Assembly: GCA_016302405.1 (NCBI GenBank)
Contig: JAEDNR010000001.1
Span: 1-64,000 of the forward strand
Source of the DNA: Oscillospiraceae bacterium
GTDB lineage: Bacteria > Bacillota > Clostridia > Oscillospirales > Oscillospiraceae
Direction of reading: 5' to 3'
Length of the DNA: 64,000 bases
Shown: positions 1 to 7,283 of the stretch, in pieces
Numbering within the stretch: the stretch's first letter is position 1
Layout: each line of letters starts with the position of its first letter
The notes under the pieces: model-generated
Database searches by the model: none
What the model saw: only the letters and a program-made list of their open reading frames with translations
Told to the model about the DNA's origin: nothing
Made by a program: the position numbers and the translations under genes

Positions 1-42
1 ATTGCCACACCAGTCTGCGGACTGGTTCGCAATGACCGGTTT
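1..42. repeat. Fragment of a dispersed intergenic repeat
   Basis: The first ~40 bases read attgccac..ccag, a short spacer, then ctggttcgcaatgaccgg. The same module lies at about 33361-33405 and 63666-63710, inside larger repeat elements. This copy is cut by the window edge. It is non-coding and forms an imperfect inverted repeat (CCAGT/ACTGG). Confidence 0.7.
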
Positions 43-56
43 TTCGACAGGCTCAG

Positions 57-84
57 AACACCCGGAAGGCGTGCCTTCCGGGTG
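57..84 (+). terminator. Rho-independent terminator
   Basis: A near-perfect stem (ACACCCGGAAGG / CCTTCCGGGTGT) with a 4-base loop is followed by TTTT. It would end a plus-strand gene lying before the window and insulates the gene at 188. Confidence 0.7.
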
Positions 85-187
85 TTTTGGCGATAAAAAA
101 TTCAGGCAATTTTTGACAGTCGTGGATGAATAATCTTACCAAAGCTGGCAAACAATACCTCCGAACCCAATCTTAGGAGGTAATCGT

Positions 188-1336
188 ATGTTTCGAACCC
201 GCGTGCTGCCGCTGCTGGCGGCGCTGTGCCTGCTGCTTCCTCTGGGCGTGAATGCCGCCGAGGTGGATAGCGGCGATGTATACTGCTTTTCCCCGGAGGA
301 TTTTTCTTCGGAGGAAAAAGAACTCAAAGGCATCTGCATTACGGAGGTTCCCGGAAAAACCGGACAGGTGCTGCTGGGAAGCCGTGTAATACGGCCCGGA
401 GACACGCTTTCGGCGGATCGGCTGGCTGAGCTTACCTTCGCTCCGGCAAACACGGAAGCGGATGCCGATGCCCAGGTGGGGTATCTGCCGATATACGCCG
501 GTGAGGTGGGGCCGGAGACCACTATGACGCTGGCGATCCGGGGGAAGGAGAACAAAGCCCCGGTGGCGGAGGATTCCGCCCTGGAAACCTACAAAAACCT
601 GGAAAACACCGGAAAGCTGAAGGTCAGAGACCCGGAAGGGGAGCCGATGACCTTTACGGTGGTCCGGCAGCCCAAGCGGGGCAGCGTGACCATCGGGGAG
701 GACGGAAGCTTCACCTATACGCCCAAAAAGAACAAGGTGGGTATTGATTCCTTCACCTATACCGCTGCCGACGCTTCCGGCAAGGTGTCCCGGGAGGCCA
801 CCGTGACCATTACGATTCTGAAGCCCACGGAGAGCACCCAATACACGGATACAACCGGAAAGAGCTGCTGCTTCGCGGCGGAATGGATGAAAAACACCGG
901 GATCTTTACCGGGGAATGTGTGGCGGGCAGCGCCTGCTTCAGCCCGGAAAGAACTGTTACCCGGGGAGAGTTCGTCACCATGCTGGTAAAGACCCTGAAT
1001 ATTCCCGTGGAGGAAGAAGTCTCCTATACGGGGTATACGGACGCGCCTGACTGGCTGAAGCCCTATCTTGCCGCCGCGGCGAGAGCGGGCCTGACCCAGG
1101 GAATGCCCACGGGGGATGTCTTTGGGGCGGATGAAAGCATGGCACCGGCGGATGCTGCAGCCCTCCTTTGCGCGGCGCTGGACCTGACAGCAGGGGAAGA
1201 TGACGCCGCCGCTCTGGAAACGGCGGGAATTCCGGCGCCTGACGGCGAGGTTTTGAACCGGGGGCAGACAGCAGAGCTTCTGTATCAGCTCAGTGTAGTC
1301 ACCGATCAGGCGGGACGTCCCCGGGTTTGGCAATAA
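188..1336 (+). CDS. Secreted protein with cadherin-like repeat and SLH-type C-terminus
   Basis: 382 residues. The ATG at 188 follows a strong AGGAGGTAATCGT site. Residues 1-24 are a signal peptide (Arg, then a Leu/Ala-rich core, cut near NAA). Residues ~125-210 read like a tandem-95/VCBS cadherin-like Ig domain (DPEGEPMTF, GSFTYTP, DSFTYTAAD). The C-terminal ~150 residues hold two to three S-layer-homology-like segments (FSPERTVTRGEFVTML; PYLAAAARAGL). Inference: a cell-surface protein held on secondary wall polymer by SLH motifs, with a short adhesive Ig domain. It stands alone, ended by the hairpin at 1341. No catalytic motif is visible. The SLH call is moderate because the motifs are divergent. 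Confidence 0.75.
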   Translation: MFRTRVLPLLAALCLLLPLGVNAAEVDSGDVYCFSPEDFSSEEKELKGICITEVPGKTGQVLLGSRVIRPGDTLSADRLAELTFAPANTEADADAQVGYLPIYAGEVGPETTMTLAIRGKENKAPVAEDSALETYKNLENTGKLKVRDPEGEPMTFTVVRQPKRGSVTIGEDGSFTYTPKKNKVGIDSFTYTAADASGKVSREATVTITILKPTESTQYTDTTGKSCCFAAEWMKNTGIFTGECVAGSACFSPERTVTRGEFVTMLVKTLNIPVEEEVSYTGYTDAPDWLKPYLAAAARAGLTQGMPTGDVFGADESMAPADAAALLCAALDLTAGEDDAAALETAGIPAPDGEVLNRGQTAELLYQLSVVTDQAGRPRVWQ

Positions 1337-1340
1337 AAAA

Positions 1341-1374
1341 GTTACCTCCCTGCCGCTTTTTGGCAGGGAGGTAA
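1341..1374. terminator. Bidirectional terminator
   Basis: Stem TTACCTCCCTGCC / GGCAGGGAGGTAA. On the minus strand it is followed by CTTTTTTATT; on the plus strand by a weaker TGGCTTTTGC. It separates the SLH-type gene from convergent thiT. Confidence 0.8.
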
Positions 1375-1384
1375 TGGCTTTTGC

Positions 1385-1945
1385 TTATTTCAGATCCTCG
1401 CCCAGAAGATACTTCTTCGCCGGGGTCTTCAGCAGCACCGCGCCGATGACCAGAATGATCACTGTGTCAGGAAGCATGTAAGCGCCGTTATACAGGGCGG
1501 AGTAGAACCAGGGAGTGGTCATGGTCATACCGAAGAAGGTCTCCGGCATATACGCGGCCCAGATGGTAGCTCCCACCACATAGTGAACCAGGAACCGGGC
1601 GGAGCAGGCGACGACGGTTGCCTGCCAGAACTTGCCCCGGAACAGGCCGGCAATTCCAAGAACGGCGTAGGCGATGAGGAAGTCGCCCAGAATACTCTCC
1701 CAGCCGATGGCGATGCCGCCTTCAAACAGGGTCTGCAGGATGCCGTGGGCAAAGCTCACGATAAGGCCCGGGCCGAATCCCCAGCGAACGCAGTAGACGA
1801 TGATGGGGAGCATGGCCAGGTCGATGGATCCGCCCCAGGGCATTTTGTACAGGGGCAGGAAGCTGAGGATTTCCGCCAGGGCAATGAGAATGGCGCCCTC
1901 ACACAGAGAACGCAGACGGATGTGGGATGCTTGATTGGCAGCCAT
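1385..1945 (-). CDS. thiT: Thiamine ECF transporter S component ThiT
   Basis: 186 residues. This is the membrane substrate-binding subunit that gives an energy-coupling-factor transporter specificity for thiamine. Five to six hydrophobic segments are visible, with the family signatures ALAEILSFLPLYKMPWGGSI near the N-terminus and YNGAYMLPDTVI near the C-terminus. The start at 1945 (MAANQAS) is chosen because GGAGGCC lies just upstream; a longer in-frame version would run into the leader. A TPP riboswitch and terminator lie directly upstream, which independently supports thiamine. No EcfA/A'/T genes are nearby, so it must share a module encoded elsewhere (group II ECF system). Confidence 0.93.
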   Translation of the reverse strand: MAANQASHIRLRSLCEGAILIALAEILSFLPLYKMPWGGSIDLAMLPIIVYCVRWGFGPGLIVSFAHGILQTLFEGGIAIGWESILGDFLIAYAVLGIAGLFRGKFWQATVVACSARFLVHYVVGATIWAAYMPETFFGMTMTTPWFYSALYNGAYMLPDTVIILVIGAVLLKTPAKKYLLGEDLK

Positions 1946-1967
1946 TTTTTGGCCTCCTATATAAAAA

Positions 1968-2003
1968 GTACCGCATTGAACCCGTCCAGGTGCAATGCGA
2001 TAC
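1968..2003 (-). terminator. Attenuator hairpin of the thiT riboswitch
   Basis: On the minus strand a stem GTATCGCATTG / CAATGCGGTAC is followed by TTTTTATA, between the TPP aptamer and the thiT ribosome binding site. Inference: ligand binding favours this terminator, so thiT is switched off when TPP is plentiful. Confidence 0.75.
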
Positions 2004-2025
2004 GAAAGGTATCCCATATCTGCAT

Positions 2026-2116
2026 CTTTCCCTCCGACGGTACTAACCGTATCAGGTTCACGGGTTAAGGACTTCCTTGCCCAATCTCAGCCGGACATAT
2101 CCGGCACCCCGAAGAC
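2026..2116 (-). promoter_or_regulatory. TPP riboswitch (thi-box)
   Basis: Read on the minus strand, the region carries the conserved aptamer elements in order: GGGGTGCC, the CTGAGA core (complement of 2085-2090), ACCTGAT followed by ACGGTTAGTACCG (complement of about 2038-2057), and a closing GGAGGGA. These are the pyrimidine and pyrophosphate sensor helices of the THI element. It sits directly upstream of thiT, with a terminator between. Confidence 0.95.
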
Positions 2117-2162
2117 GTTTCTTGTGCGATCTATGGGTATTATAGCAGTTCCCGCGAAAATG

Positions 2163-2504
2163 TCAAGCCATTTGCAGTGCCAGCGCGGTACCGCCCAGAA
2201 TGTGAAAGTGCAGGTGCTGAACAGTCTGACCGGCGTCACTGCCGCAGTTGGAGACCACACGGTAGCCGTTTGTCAGGCCCTCCGCGGCGGCGATTTTGGG
2301 GATGACTGTGAAAATGTGGGCCACTACAGCACTGTTTTCATCCGTGATGCCATTGCAGTCAGGGATATGTACCTTGGGTACCACGAGAATATGGGTGGGC
2401 GCCTGGGGGGCAATGTCCCGGAAAGCAAAGATGGTGTCGTCTTCATATACCTTTTTGGAGGGAATGTCCCCGGCGATGATTTTGCAGAAAAGACAGTCGT
2501 TCAT
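2163..2504 (-). CDS. HIT family nucleotide-binding hydrolase
   Basis: 113 residues, the usual length for HinT-like proteins. It starts with the typical CLFCKIIAGDIPSKKVYEDD and ends with the histidine triad QHLHFHILGG, which supplies the nucleophilic His. Members hydrolyse purine nucleoside phosphoramidates and related adenylates in the cytoplasm. The start at 2504 has GGAGGAAAACATT upstream; a longer open frame would run back into the neighbouring gene. It lies 17 bases after the small membrane transporter gene, so the two are probably co-transcribed. Confidence 0.93.
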   Translation of the reverse strand: MNDCLFCKIIAGDIPSKKVYEDDTIFAFRDIAPQAPTHILVVPKVHIPDCNGITDENSAVVAHIFTVIPKIAAAEGLTNGYRVVSNCGSDAGQTVQHLHFHILGGTALALQMA

Positions 2505-2521
2505 AATGTTTTCCTCCCAAA

Positions 2522-2998
2522 TTATAATCCGAAAACATGGATGCCTACCAGGCTGACGGTGGCCATGATCACCCCGGCCAGAATCACACCCACACAGACG
2601 GAAAAAATGGTTTCTTTCATACCCATTTCCAGGAAACTGGCACCCAGGGTCCCGGTCCACGCTCCGGTACCGGGGATGGGGATGCCGACAAAAGCTGTAA
2701 GGGCTACCATCAGGCCATATTTTCCGAATTTGCTGGAGACCAGCCGCTTCCCGGCTTTTTCACCTTTTTCATGAAAGAACCGGCAGACGGGACCGATTAC
2801 AGGCTTGTCAAGTCCCCACAGGAGAAAACGGTGGGCGAACAGGTAGATGATCGGAACCGGAAGCATATTTCCAATGGCACAGATTATGATAGAGGGGATG
2901 GTGTCCAGACCCATGCCCATGGCAATGGGGATGGCACCCCGCAGTTCGATAAGCGGTACCATGGATATGAGAAAAATGGAAAAATACTTGAGAAACAT
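2522..2998 (-). CDS. COG2426-type small multidrug export/membrane protein
   Basis: About 158 residues with four or more hydrophobic segments. The motif PLIELRGAIPIAMGMGLD near the N-terminus and FVGIPIPGTGAWTGTLGAS in the middle match the small multi-drug export protein family (PF06695/COG2426), whose substrate is not firmly known. The start at 2998 (MFLKYF) is preferred for a GGGTG-like site; an ATG at 3010 is possible. It precedes the HIT gene by 17 bases. The hairpin at 3071 separates it from cooT. Confidence 0.8.
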   Translation of the reverse strand: MFLKYFSIFLISMVPLIELRGAIPIAMGMGLDTIPSIIICAIGNMLPVPIIYLFAHRFLLWGLDKPVIGPVCRFFHEKGEKAGKRLVSSKFGKYGLMVALTAFVGIPIPGTGAWTGTLGASFLEMGMKETIFSVCVGVILAGVIMATVSLVGIHVFGL

Positions 2999-3070
2999 AG
3001 CATCACCCATGATTTTGACGTTGTTCCAAGCAATTTTAGCATAGTTTCCAGCCGAATGCAACAGAAAAAA

Positions 3071-3112
3071 ACGGAAAGAACCCTTAAAGCTTGTTTAAGG
3101 GCACCTTCCGTT
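3071..3112 (-). terminator. Rho-independent terminator after cooT
   Basis: On the minus strand a long stem (CGGAAGGTGCCCTTAAA / TTTAAGGGTTCTTTCCG) is followed by TTTTTTT. It ends the His-rich/cooT operon. Confidence 0.85.
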
Positions 3113-3142
3113 TCGTTCTTTACAGAAAGGGACAAAAATGGC

Positions 3143-3340
3143 TCAGGCGGGGTTCGTTTCCTTCACGATCACGTAACCGTCCACCAGATTGGCCTTTTCC
3201 AGCTCTCCTTCGATGGCGACCTGACGCTCCATCAGGTCGGTGAGGATCACGAGGCCGTCCCGGCACTCAATGGTCATAACGTTCTTCATAGCGATGGAGG
3301 CCGGGTCCATCTTGTTTTTGTAAACGGTGGAAAGACACAT
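3143..3340 (-). CDS. cooT: CooT-family nickel-binding protein
   Basis: 65 residues, the normal length for the family. It starts MCLSTVY; the conserved Cys2 is the nickel ligand in characterised CooT dimers, where it serves CO dehydrogenase maturation. The rest shows the expected short beta-rich pattern (NVMTIECRDG, VILTDLMERQ, YVIVKE). The start has GAGGAAACGCT upstream. It follows the His-rich gene by 9 bases in one operon. No CODH genes are in the window, so a general nickel chaperone role is inferred. An older family name is 'predicted RNA-binding protein' (PF10133). Confidence 0.8.
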   Translation of the reverse strand: MCLSTVYKNKMDPASIAMKNVMTIECRDGLVILTDLMERQVAIEGELEKANLVDGYVIVKETNPA

Positions 3341-3349
3341 AGCGTTTCC

Positions 3350-3679
3350 TCACTTAATTTCCATAGCGGAAAGGACCACGCTCAGCCGCATGTTGCCTTT
3401 TTCAAAGTCGGACACGGCAGCCATGACCTGCTCGTAAGCGGTGTGGTCCCCGGCCTTGTCAAGCTGAACGGCCAGGTCTGCCAGCTCCTTTGCATGGGCG
3501 GCGTTATGGCCTACCATATACTTCATCAGGGCCTGCAGCTCTTCCATGGGGGTATGCTCACACTGGGAAGCACAGCTTCCGCAGTCGTGACCGCAGCTTT
3601 CCTCGTGGGTATGGTCGTGATCGTGGGTATGCGCGTGATCGTGGTGGCTGTGGCCGACATGATCGTGATCGAGATGCAT
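3350..3679 (-). CDS. His/Cys-rich metal-binding protein
   Basis: 109 residues. The first 42 hold 14 histidines as alternating HDH/HSH/HTH units, then four cysteines (C29, C33, C36, C40) spaced like a metal site. Residues 45-109 look like a helical bundle (LQALMKYMVGHNAAHAKELA). The GGAG site before the ATG at 3679 fixes the start and excludes the much longer open frame. A well-formed promoter lies upstream (3708-3736). The nickel-binding CooT follows in the same operon and a CsoR/InrS-type repressor is divergent, so a nickel (or cobalt/zinc) storage or chaperone role is inferred. I do not recognise a named family. Confidence 0.8.
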   Translation of the reverse strand: MHLDHDHVGHSHHDHAHTHDHDHTHEESCGHDCGSCASQCEHTPMEELQALMKYMVGHNAAHAKELADLAVQLDKAGDHTAYEQVMAAVSDFEKGNMRLSVVLSAMEIK

Positions 3680-3707
3680 AATGATCGCTCCTTTGAATTT
3701 TTCTTTT

Positions 3708-3736
3708 ATTATAGCGCCGGGAAGTCTGTCTGTCAA
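3708..3736 (-). promoter_or_regulatory. Promoter of the His-rich/cooT operon
   Basis: On the minus strand, TTGACA (complement of 3731-3736), a 17-base spacer and TATAAT (complement of 3708-3713): a full consensus sigma-A promoter about 30 bases before the start codon. Confidence 0.85.
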
Positions 3737-3758
3737 AACATTTATTTTTTCACAAAAA

Positions 3759-3801
3759 TCCCCCGGGAGGGCTTGCGCAACCCATTGGCGGGAAGTATAA
3801 T
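3759..3801 (+). promoter_or_regulatory. Promoter and candidate operator of the CsoR-like gene
   Basis: TTGCGC (3773-3778), 17 bases, then TATAAT (3796-3801). Just upstream, at 3759-3771, is TCCCCCGGGAGGG, a G/C-tract quasi-palindrome of the kind bound by CsoR/RcnR/InrS repressors. It lies between the two divergent -35 boxes, so one site could control both directions. The operator role is inferred. Confidence 0.65.
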
Positions 3802-3862
3802 AGTTCAAAATATATGTTTGCCACGAACAAGAACCGATCATTACAGAAAGAGGGCGTTTTCC

Positions 3863-4234
3863 ATGCCGGAGCATACCCATGAACCTATTCCCGATCATAC
3901 CCATGACCATTGTGAGGAAGCGCACGATCACGCCTATCTCCATGCCCACGGAATTGCCCATACCCACGGCCACGTTCACGAAAATCAGAAGGCGGTACTC
4001 AACCGCCTCTCCCGGGCTATCGGCCATCTGGAGAAGGTCAAACGGATGGTGGAGAGTGGGGAGGACTGCTCTGAGGTGCTGATCCAGCTTGCGGCAGTGC
4101 GTTCCGCATTGGATAATACTGGAAAGGTGATTCTGAAGGACCATATGCGCCACTGTATGGTGGATGCGGTGGCCGCCGGCGATCAGACCGCCATTGATGA
4201 CCTTTGCGCCGCTATCGACAAGTTTATGAAATAG
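3863..4234 (+). CDS. CsoR/RcnR/InrS-family metal-sensing repressor with His-rich arm
   Basis: 123 residues. Residues 1-40 are a histidine-rich arm (13 His, one Cys). Residues 41-123 form the three-helix CsoR fold with NRLSRAIGHLEKVKRMVESG. The metal ligands Cys69, His94 and Cys98 are spaced 25 and 4 residues apart, exactly as in CsoR and the nickel sensor InrS; His97 is also present. InrS differs from copper CsoR by a His-containing N-terminus, so nickel sensing is favoured here; copper cannot be excluded. The ATG at 3863 has GAAAGAGGG 8 bases upstream. It is divergent from the His-rich/cooT operon, its likely target. Confidence 0.85.
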   Translation: MPEHTHEPIPDHTHDHCEEAHDHAYLHAHGIAHTHGHVHENQKAVLNRLSRAIGHLEKVKRMVESGEDCSEVLIQLAAVRSALDNTGKVILKDHMRHCMVDAVAAGDQTAIDDLCAAIDKFMK

Positions 4235-4263
4235 GCCGGAATCGCTGCTTTTTATACAAAGAA

Positions 4264-4291
4264 TCACCCCTCTGCCGCGGCAGAGGGGTGA
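4264..4291. terminator. Bidirectional terminator
   Basis: Perfect stem TCACCCCTCTGCC / GGCAGAGGGGTGA with a 2-base loop between the convergent repressor and uracil permease genes. Flanks are A/T-rich on both sides (GAAAAAC; ATTCTTTG). Confidence 0.75.
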
Positions 4292-4311
4292 AAAACTGTC
4301 TTTGGAGGGAA

Positions 4312-5700
4312 TTACTTCTCGTCCGCGCGGGTGCCGAAGTTGACGGAGGTGTCACCCAGGGTATTGGTGCCGAATTCATAGTCCTTGCCGGGAAGAACGG
4401 CGTTCATCAGGATGCCCACCAGCGCGGCGATAGCCAGTCCGGACAGGCTGATGGTGATCGCGCCCACGGGAATCACAATGGCACCGGCGTAAGACACACC
4501 GATAGCCAGACCCATGATCATGGCGGCAATCAGCACGTTGCGGCTCTTGGTGAAGTCGACCTGATTTTCAACCACGTTCCGGACGCCCACGGCGGAGATC
4601 ATGCCGTACAGCACCAGGCTGACACCGCCCATGGTAGCGGCGGGCATGGCCACAATCAAAGCCGCGAACTTGGGGCAGAAGGACAGAACAATGGCGAAGA
4701 CGGCAGCCAGACGGATAACCTTGGGATCGTAGACTTTGGAAAGGGCCAGAACGCCGGTGTTTTCGCCGTAGGTGGTGTTGGCGGGAGCGCCGAACAGGGC
4801 GGCAATGGCGGTAGCGGCTCCGTCGCCCAGCAGGGTGCGGTGCAGGCCGGGATCGGCAACATAGTTCCGGCCCACGGTGGAGGAGATAGCGCACATATCA
4901 CCGATGTGCTCAACGATGGTGGCCAGGGAGATGGGGGCAATGGTGATGACGGCAGTCAGCAGCATACCGGCATCAAAGTCTTTGCCGAAGATGGAAAACG
5001 CTGTGTTCTCCCAGATGATGGGCAGACCGATCCAGCCGTTCAGGATGGAATTGGGGCTTTCCTCAGCAGCCTTCAGGGTGGCGGCAAGGCCGGCTCTGGC
5101 GCTGGGGTCCACGATCATGGCGAAAATGTAGGAGGCCAGCACACCCAGCAGGATGGGAACGATCTTCACCATTCCCTTGCCCCAGATGTTGCAGACAACA
5201 ACCACCAGGATGGCAACCAGGGCGACCCACCAGTTGTTCTGGCAGTTATTGATGGCGGAGCCGGCCAGGGACAGACCGATGCAGATGATGATGGGACCGG
5301 TAACGATGGGGGGGAAGTAGCGCATGACCTTCTTGGCGCCGAAGATCTTAAAGAGCAGAGCCAGCAGCAGGTAGACAAGACCGGCCACGGCCACGCCAAA
5401 GCTGGAGTAGGTCAGAGGGATTTCCTGACCGGAGGCAGTCATGAGGCCATAAGCACCCAGGAAAGCGAAGGAAGAACCGAGGAAAGCGGGAACCTTCCGG
5501 CCGGTGACCAGGTGGAACAGCAAAGTGCCGAGACCGGCGAACAGCAGGGTGGTGGAAACATTCAGGCCGGTGATGGCGGGAACGAGAACGGTTGCGCCGA
5601 ACATGGCGAACAGGTGCTGCACGCCGAGCAGGAACTGCTTGGGGCGGCCCAGAGTGCGGGAGTCGTACACGGCTTCATTGACATTTTCGGGATTTGCCAT
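4312..5700 (-). CDS. uraA: Uracil/xanthine permease, NCS2 family (UraA-like)
   Basis: 462 residues, about 14 membrane segments. The N-terminal LGVQHLFAMFGATVLVP and the middle GAPANTTYGENTGVLALSKV are NCS2 signatures; the Asn-Thr-Thr-x-x-x-Glu-Asn set is the uracil-type version, so proton-driven uracil uptake is the best call. The start at 5700 (MANPENV) has GGAAG upstream; a longer open frame reads through the leader hairpin. The leader (5701-5806) contains a terminator-like stem, suggesting attenuation. Confidence 0.9.
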   Translation of the reverse strand: MANPENVNEAVYDSRTLGRPKQFLLGVQHLFAMFGATVLVPAITGLNVSTTLLFAGLGTLLFHLVTGRKVPAFLGSSFAFLGAYGLMTASGQEIPLTYSSFGVAVAGLVYLLLALLFKIFGAKKVMRYFPPIVTGPIIICIGLSLAGSAINNCQNNWWVALVAILVVVVCNIWGKGMVKIVPILLGVLASYIFAMIVDPSARAGLAATLKAAEESPNSILNGWIGLPIIWENTAFSIFGKDFDAGMLLTAVITIAPISLATIVEHIGDMCAISSTVGRNYVADPGLHRTLLGDGAATAIAALFGAPANTTYGENTGVLALSKVYDPKVIRLAAVFAIVLSFCPKFAALIVAMPAATMGGVSLVLYGMISAVGVRNVVENQVDFTKSRNVLIAAMIMGLAIGVSYAGAIVIPVGAITISLSGLAIAALVGILMNAVLPGKDYEFGTNTLGDTSVNFGTRADEK

Positions 5701-5747
5701 AAATAACTTCCTTTCTTTATGTGTGTTCGGGTTGCACAGGTTTGAAA

Positions 5748-5786
5748 GAAAGGGGGACCCCAGGCATTTCCTCGGATCCCCCTTTC
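5748..5786 (-). promoter_or_regulatory. Terminator-like hairpin in the uracil permease leader
   Basis: On the minus strand GAAAGGGGGA / TCCCCCTTTC closes a ~19-base loop and is followed by TTTC. It lies between the promoter (5807-5835) and the start codon. Pyrimidine permease genes of Firmicutes are often controlled by PyrR attenuation; I could not identify a convincing PyrR-binding loop, so only the hairpin is supported. Confidence 0.5.
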
Positions 5787-5806
5787 CTCTCAAATTCATC
5801 CGTGTC

Positions 5807-5835
5807 AGTATAACCTCCCTTTGGGCGGAAAGCAA
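5807..5835 (-). promoter_or_regulatory. Promoter of the uracil permease gene
   Basis: Minus strand TTGCTT (complement of 5830-5835), 17 bases, TATACT (complement of 5807-5812). The 544-base gap 5701-6244 otherwise holds the leader hairpin, an A-rich stretch without a credible gene, and the TAXI promoter. Confidence 0.7.
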
Positions 5836-6165
5836 GTGGAAAATCATATTTCCGCTCCCAAAATATGAACAGAATATGACGGCTCTTTTGTGAAAAGTGC
5901 TGTCAGGCTTTAAAAAGACATCTGAAGTGTTCGTTTGAGAAAAACAAAAATCGATGAACGGCGGACATTGCTGCTGAAAACGGGTGGAGAAAAACCGGTG
6001 GGAAAGCCTTGGGATTTTGTGCAACCTGCCAAGATAAAAAATGGAAAATGCAGGAAATCAACGCAATTATGCAAAAAATGAAGGCCGGGATGGCAAGAAA
6101 ACGGAAAATGAATTATTGGCCTGGGATTTTTGCAGGAGCGGAAAATAAAAAATGCAATTTGGCAC

Positions 6166-6193
6166 TTGCAAAAATGCAAAAATGGAGTATAAT
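6166..6193 (+). promoter_or_regulatory. Promoter of the TAXI-TRAP operon
   Basis: TTGCAA (6166-6171), 16 bases, TATAAT (6188-6193), about 50 bases before the start codon. The flank contains repeated TGCAA words (6131, 6153, 6167, 6175), which could be regulator sites. Confidence 0.65.
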
Positions 6194-6244
6194 GAAACTC
6201 ACCAAATCAATTTCGGATCCGTTCCGAAGTAAGGAGGATAAATA

Positions 6245-7201
6245 ATGAAAATGAGAAAGCTTCTTGCAGTCCTGATGATCGCGGCAATTGCGGTTTCCCT
6301 GTGCGCTTGCGGCGGCGGTGCCAAAATGACCATGGGCACCGGCAGTGCTACCGGAACCTACTACGGCTTCGGCGGTGTACTGGGGCAGTACATCAAGAAT
6401 TATGCGGATATTGAGGTGACCGTTGTTTCCACCGACGGCTCCAAGGCAAATATTCAGGGCATCGATGCCGGCGACTATCAGCTTGGCACCGTTCAGTCCG
6501 ACGTTATGGCCTATGCCTGGGAGGGCATGCGTTCCTTTGAGGGCGGCAAGATCGATTCCTTCCGCGTGGTTGCCGGCCTGTACGCGGAGGCTGTGCAGCT
6601 CGTGACCATGGATGAGAATATCAAGAGCGTTGCAGACCTGAAAGGCAAAAGTGTCTCCATCGGTGCTCCCGGCTCCGGTGTGTACTTCAACGCCATCGAT
6701 GTTCTGACCGCTGCCGGACTGTCCGAGGCGGATATCAATCCCCAGTACCAGAGCTTTTCCGACAGCACCGACGCGCTGAAGGACGGCAAGATCGATGCCG
6801 CTTTCATCGTAGCCGGCGCCCCCACCCCTGCCATTACCGAGCTGTGCACCACCAACAGTGCCTATCTGGTTCCCATTGACGGCGACGTTGCTGCCAGCCT
6901 GATGGATTCCTGCCCCTTCTATACTACCTACTCCATCCCCGCCGGTACCTATCCCGGACAGACCGCGGATGTGCAGACCGTTACCGTGAAGGCTACCCTC
7001 ATTGTGTCCGCCAAGGCGGAGGACGATCAGGTTTACAATCTGACCAAGGCTATCTTCGACCACATGTCTGACATTGCCAAGGAGAACGGAAAGGGTGCTG
7101 AGCTGAGCATTGCCAACGCCACCAGCGGCATGACCGCTCCGTTCCATCCCGGTGCAGCCCGTTACTTCGCCGAGCAGGGCTTCACCGTCCCCACTGTCTG
7201 A
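6245..7201 (+). CDS. TAXI-family TRAP transporter solute-binding lipoprotein
   Basis: 318 residues. A Lys/Arg start, hydrophobic core and lipobox-like SLCAC at ~19-23 indicate a lipoprotein. The TAXI hallmark GTGSATGTYYGFGG follows at once, and VSIGAPGSGVYFNA lies mid-protein. These proteins capture small organic acids (glutamate or 2-oxoglutarate in characterised cases) and deliver them to a fused TRAP permease, encoded next at 7284. AAGGAGGATAAATA precedes the ATG. Substrate cannot be told from sequence. Confidence 0.92.
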   Translation: MKMRKLLAVLMIAAIAVSLCACGGGAKMTMGTGSATGTYYGFGGVLGQYIKNYADIEVTVVSTDGSKANIQGIDAGDYQLGTVQSDVMAYAWEGMRSFEGGKIDSFRVVAGLYAEAVQLVTMDENIKSVADLKGKSVSIGAPGSGVYFNAIDVLTAAGLSEADINPQYQSFSDSTDALKDGKIDAAFIVAGAPTPAITELCTTNSAYLVPIDGDVAASLMDSCPFYTTYSIPAGTYPGQTADVQTVTVKATLIVSAKAEDDQVYNLTKAIFDHMSDIAKENGKGAELSIANATSGMTAPFHPGAARYFAEQGFTVPTV

Positions 7202-7227
7202 TAAAAAGAATCCGTAATCATATGGGG

Positions 7228-7258
7228 ATGGCCGCGGCGAATTGATCGCCGCGGCCAT
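7228..7258 (+). other. Intercistronic hairpin between TAXI binding protein and permease
   Basis: A perfect 12-bp stem (ATGGCCGCGGCG / CGCCGCGGCCAT) with a 7-base loop and no T-run. Such hairpins after a solute-binding gene commonly stabilise the upstream message or cut read-through, giving more binding protein than permease. That role is inferred. Confidence 0.6.
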
Positions 7259-7283
7259 TTCCACAAGCCAGGAGGTGCCCACC

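Noticed and set aside
2537..4234. A 565-residue reading of the frame ending in the CsoR-like gene
   Set aside because: Its first ~440 residues are antisense to two genes. The strong ribosome site and promoter place the real start at 3863.
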